8,282 nucleotides of DNA from an uncultured bacterium (lineage in GTDB: Bacteria; Desulfobacterota; Desulfobulbia; Desulfobulbales; Desulfobulbaceae): positions 1 through 8,282 of the forward strand of contig CAITZN010000069.1 in the NCBI GenBank assembly GCA_903896915.1, written 5' to 3'. The position numbers and the translations under genes are program-made. The notes beneath the pieces were generated by a model. It did not search any database, was not told the DNA's origin, and was given only the letters and a program-made list of their open reading frames with translations. Positions 6,637-8,282 of this stretch are shown in pieces (positions within the stretch are counted from its first letter, which is position 1; the number at the start of each line of letters is the position of its first letter).

Positions 6637-6852
6637 CGATAAAGCCACGCTGATCAGAAAGGACGAAGGGTAGATAAAATTCGGCAACGGCTAGGCTGGC
6701 AACCCGGCATTCTCAACGACCCTGGCGGCAAACCTAAGGGAATGCGGTGGCGGACCTCTGAAAGGCTTCAGGGCGAACATGAGGTCTTCTCACAGATTGT
6801 GCTTAACGATTTGGCTCGGAAGATAGGTTTATTGAATAAGCGTCTCGGATAA

Positions 6853-7177
6853 ATCTGTTTCGCAAAAAAGCCATTTAGGCATGTGACCCTTGCAAAAATC
6901 ATCTCGCTGGCTCAGAAAAATACTCTGTAACGAGGTAACAGGGCAAGGTACACATCATAAGGGCATTAATATTGCGAGTACTAGTGCACCAAACCGGGAT
7001 GCTCGAAAAAGTTACCTTATTTACAATATGTTACATAGGGTGCCAGGTCGAATCAAAGCGAAAGCACTTTCAGCTGGGAAAAGTTGAGCGTCCTACTTTG
7101 AGTGCTAAAGTTGTTAACAACCTCCATCGCCGCCCCCTATCCTTCACCGCAGGCCGCCCAATAACCTTTGTTCCCTA
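6853..7177. other. Region without a recognisable gene between the integrase remnants and the minus-strand genes
   Basis: About 325 bases, visibly richer in A and T than the efflux genes. Reading both strands gives only short unconvincing frames. It contains the 12-bp palindrome GTTGTTAACAAC at 7110-7121 and a distant pair CCTTGC/GCAAGG in 6885-6955. The minus-strand gene ends at 7178, yet no hairpin followed by a T-tract was found for it here. The right end of the integrated element may lie here, but no direct repeat marks it. Confidence 0.5.
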
Positions 7178-7915
7178 TTATTCCTTGGTGTTCGGTGTGA
7201 AAGTCCAGGTCCAGTCGGCTTTCTTGTGGATCAGGGATTTCTTGTCTGGAGAGATGCGCAGATTATCCGAATCGGGCAACGACATTCCAAGCATCACCAG
7301 CGAGGGCACGACCAGTTCTTCGGGTCGCGACTTGCTGCTTGCAGGAATGGACTTGCGGTTACCGGTACAGAACTGTGCGACCTCGACAACGGGGTAGGTC
7401 GTTTTCACTTGCAGTTCGAGCGCACCGCCCAAGCCTTGCTTGATCCCCTGAAGTTCGTAGTGTTCGTACTCGCCTTTGATTACCGGCGGTAGACAGGAAG
7501 GTTCGGGGTTGCGTAGATTCTTGACTTCAGATTTTGTGTTTTGCAAGATGGGCGTTCCCACCATTTTTGACTCGGAAAGCATCCATTTCAAATCTATCTC
7601 AACACGGTCGGTCACGTCCGCATACCCTATCCAGTTACTGTCGCCAACAATATTGGTTTGTCCCTGATAAACGCCAACGATATGGTAGTCAACAATTCCG
7701 TCTTTGCCTTCAGTCCAGCTTCGCGAGGATTCATTTTTCTTTATAACCTCTGTCGCCATATCCGTATCATTAACCATGTTCTTGACCATATTCTTATATA
7801 TAGCCTCCTCTTCAGCACTCATTTTGTCCTGTGCCTGTGCAGGGTTTGGTTGGAGGGTGAACATAAACAAACAACATAGCACAATTGGCATGAAGTTGGA
7901 TTGGTCGTATTTCAT
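7178..7915 (-). CDS. Exported protein of unknown function
   Basis: A 245-residue protein with a signal peptide: a hydrophobic stretch (FMPIVLCCLFMFTL) and a likely cleavage after NPAQA (residue 28). The mature N-terminus is rich in Lys, Glu and Met (about 30-65, with the short repeat KNMVKNMVND), perhaps helical. The rest looks like a beta-rich domain with alternating hydrophobic residues (VDYHIVGVYQGQTNIVGDSN, and ALELQVKTTYPVVEVAQF), ending in ADWTWTF. Only two Cys remain after processing (C141 and C183), which could form a disulfide in the periplasm. There is no lipobox at the cleavage site. I do not recognise the family. The start at 7915 is supported by GAGGA 7 bases upstream on the minus strand. 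The ankyrin gene lies about 200 bases upstream in the same direction, so they could share a transcript. Confidence 0.8.
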   Translation of the reverse strand: MKYDQSNFMPIVLCCLFMFTLQPNPAQAQDKMSAEEEAIYKNMVKNMVNDTDMATEVIKKNESSRSWTEGKDGIVDYHIVGVYQGQTNIVGDSNWIGYADVTDRVEIDLKWMLSESKMVGTPILQNTKSEVKNLRNPEPSCLPPVIKGEYEHYELQGIKQGLGGALELQVKTTYPVVEVAQFCTGNRKSIPASSKSRPEELVVPSLVMLGMSLPDSDNLRISPDKKSLIHKKADWTWTFTPNTKE

Positions 7916-7965
7916 AATTTCCTCTTTCAGAGAGATGGTGTTTGAAAAAATGGAAGTGATTAAGC

Positions 7966-8139
7966 ATGATGGTACTCGTCGTGACTGGTACTATCGATAC
8001 CTGTTTAGCAAGGGTGTTCGCCCGAATCAAGGCGGAAGCAGTTCTGACAGTCTTTCATCGCATGGAGTTTGGCGAGGTAAAGAAATATCTGAAAGACAAC
8101 CTCTCCCACGCACCTCTACTTGGCCCCAGCATTTCTTAG
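7966..8139 (+). CDS. Possible small ORF of 57 codons, function unknown
   Basis: This frame starts ATG-ATG, with GGAAGTGA ending 6 bases upstream, a fair ribosome site. It encodes a hydrophobic N-terminus (MVLVVTGTIDTCLARVFARI) followed by a charged helical-looking part (HRMEFGEVKKYLKDNLSHAP), stopping at TAG 8137-8139. It runs opposite to both flanking genes and overlaps the 3' end of the ankyrin gene by 24 bases. The composition is protein-like and the gap is otherwise empty. A chance frame of this length is nevertheless quite possible, and I recognise no family. Confidence 0.25.
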   Translation: MMVLVVTGTIDTCLARVFARIKAEAVLTVFHRMEFGEVKKYLKDNLSHAPLLGPSIS

Positions 8140-8282
8140 TAAATTAACGACATCCGGATGGCCATACTTAGACGCCCTGCTCAACGCTGTATCGCCAGAA
8201 GAGCTCTTTGCGCTTACATCAGCGCCTTTATCGGCCAGGACTTTTACAACGTCCACTTGGCCGGAAGTAGCGGCGCTCATCA
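8116..8282 (-). CDS. Ankyrin-repeat protein, C-terminal end
   Basis: The last 54 full codons of a minus-strand gene that continues past the window end, with stop TAG at 8116-8118. It reads MSAATSGQVDVVKVLADKGA, then DVSAKSSSGDTALSRASKYG, then HPDVVNLLRNAGAK. This is one ankyrin repeat from its second position (the full form would be TPLMSAA..G..DVVK.L...GADV.AK) plus a final capping repeat (GDTALSRASKYGHPDVVNLL). The Met at 8278-8280 is therefore internal, not the start. Ankyrin repeats mediate protein-protein contacts; the repeat number, any signal peptide and the partner cannot be seen. It lies about 200 bases upstream of the exported protein gene on the same strand. Confidence 0.9.
   Translation of the reverse strand, partial: MSAATSGQVDVVKVLADKGADVSAKSSSGDTALSRASKYGHPDVVNLLRNAGAK

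Larger units (their letters stand above)
6388..6852 (+). pseudogene. Degraded coding region: one frame with two internal stops, family not recognised
   Basis: From ATG 6388, which lies 4 bases past the integrase stop, one frame stays readable for 155 codons with stops only at 6493-6495 and 6640-6642 before the final TAA at 6850-6852. About seven stops would be expected by chance. The pieces are 35 codons (GWKFVELGWRGLFRMYAGKK), then ATG 6496 opening 48 codons with a hydrophobic stretch (LWGATCLVLVSGSWMWVAGG), then 69 codons without a usable start. The last piece reads most like real protein: KIRQRLGWQPGILNDPGGKP, then KGMRWRTSERLQGEH, ending LARKIGLLNKRLG. That wording seems familiar from mobile-element proteins, but I cannot name a family. 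Either it is a decayed accessory gene, or the first two pieces are separate small ORFs and only 6643-6852 is a remnant. The third piece is the best supported. Confidence 0.4.

Noticed and set aside
7028..7087. A short frame reading LHRVPGRIKAKALSAGK that recalls the VPGRIR opening of heavy-metal-associated-like domains
   Set aside because: It stops after 19 residues and the following frames do not continue the domain; the match is too short to support a remnant.
5055..7177. Direct-repeat attachment sites bounding the element
   Set aside because: No stretch of the pre-integrase region was found repeated further along the window; the right end may be unseen or lost.
7704..8147. A 147-codon plus-strand open frame over the start of the exported protein gene
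   Set aside because: Most of it is antisense to a gene with a signal peptide and ribosome site; the product resembles no protein.

Overview
The window reads as a chromosomal segment from a Gram-negative bacterium. An RND efflux pump and two exported proteins require a cell envelope with a periplasm. A C-terminal four-cysteine tail (Cys-x2-Cys ... Cys-Pro-Asp-Cys) on the protein at 3324-4283 is a form I associate with signalling proteins of sulfate- and metal-reducing Desulfobacterota (former Deltaproteobacteria). That placement is an inference from recall, not a demonstrated one.

Region 1 (1 to about 4800) is a run of plus-strand genes. It holds the last 54 codons of a membrane fusion protein, a complete 1031-residue RND permease starting 3 bases after it, a six-helix membrane protein ending in a coiled coil and the four-cysteine tail, and a small exported CAP/SCP-family protein. 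The first two genes are one tripartite efflux system; no outer-membrane channel gene is visible. The next two are packed closely behind and may share the transcript, but nothing shows a functional link.

Region 2 (about 4800 to 5200) has no gene but much structure: a hairpin with an eight-T tract, a two-stem element resembling the 5' half of a cobalamin riboswitch, a strong Rho-independent terminator, a 6-bp inverted repeat, and five GGGTA/TACCC boxes within 44 bp directly in front of an integrase start codon.

Region 3 (5201 to about 7177) looks like the decayed end of an integrated element. A P4-type tyrosine integrase is broken by a frame change plus a short deletion at its HxxR active-site box, while the reading frame carrying the catalytic His and Tyr continues intact to 6383. 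It is followed by 155 codons of one frame interrupted by two stops (degraded gene or small ORFs), then about 325 bases with no recognisable gene.

Region 4 (7178 to 8282) lies on the minus strand: an exported protein of unknown function, preceded by the C-terminal end of an ankyrin-repeat protein that runs off the window. A possible 57-codon plus-strand ORF sits between them.

No rRNA, tRNA, CRISPR array or complete insertion sequence was seen. The best candidates for something undescribed are the structured region before the integrase and the membrane/coiled-coil/four-cysteine protein.
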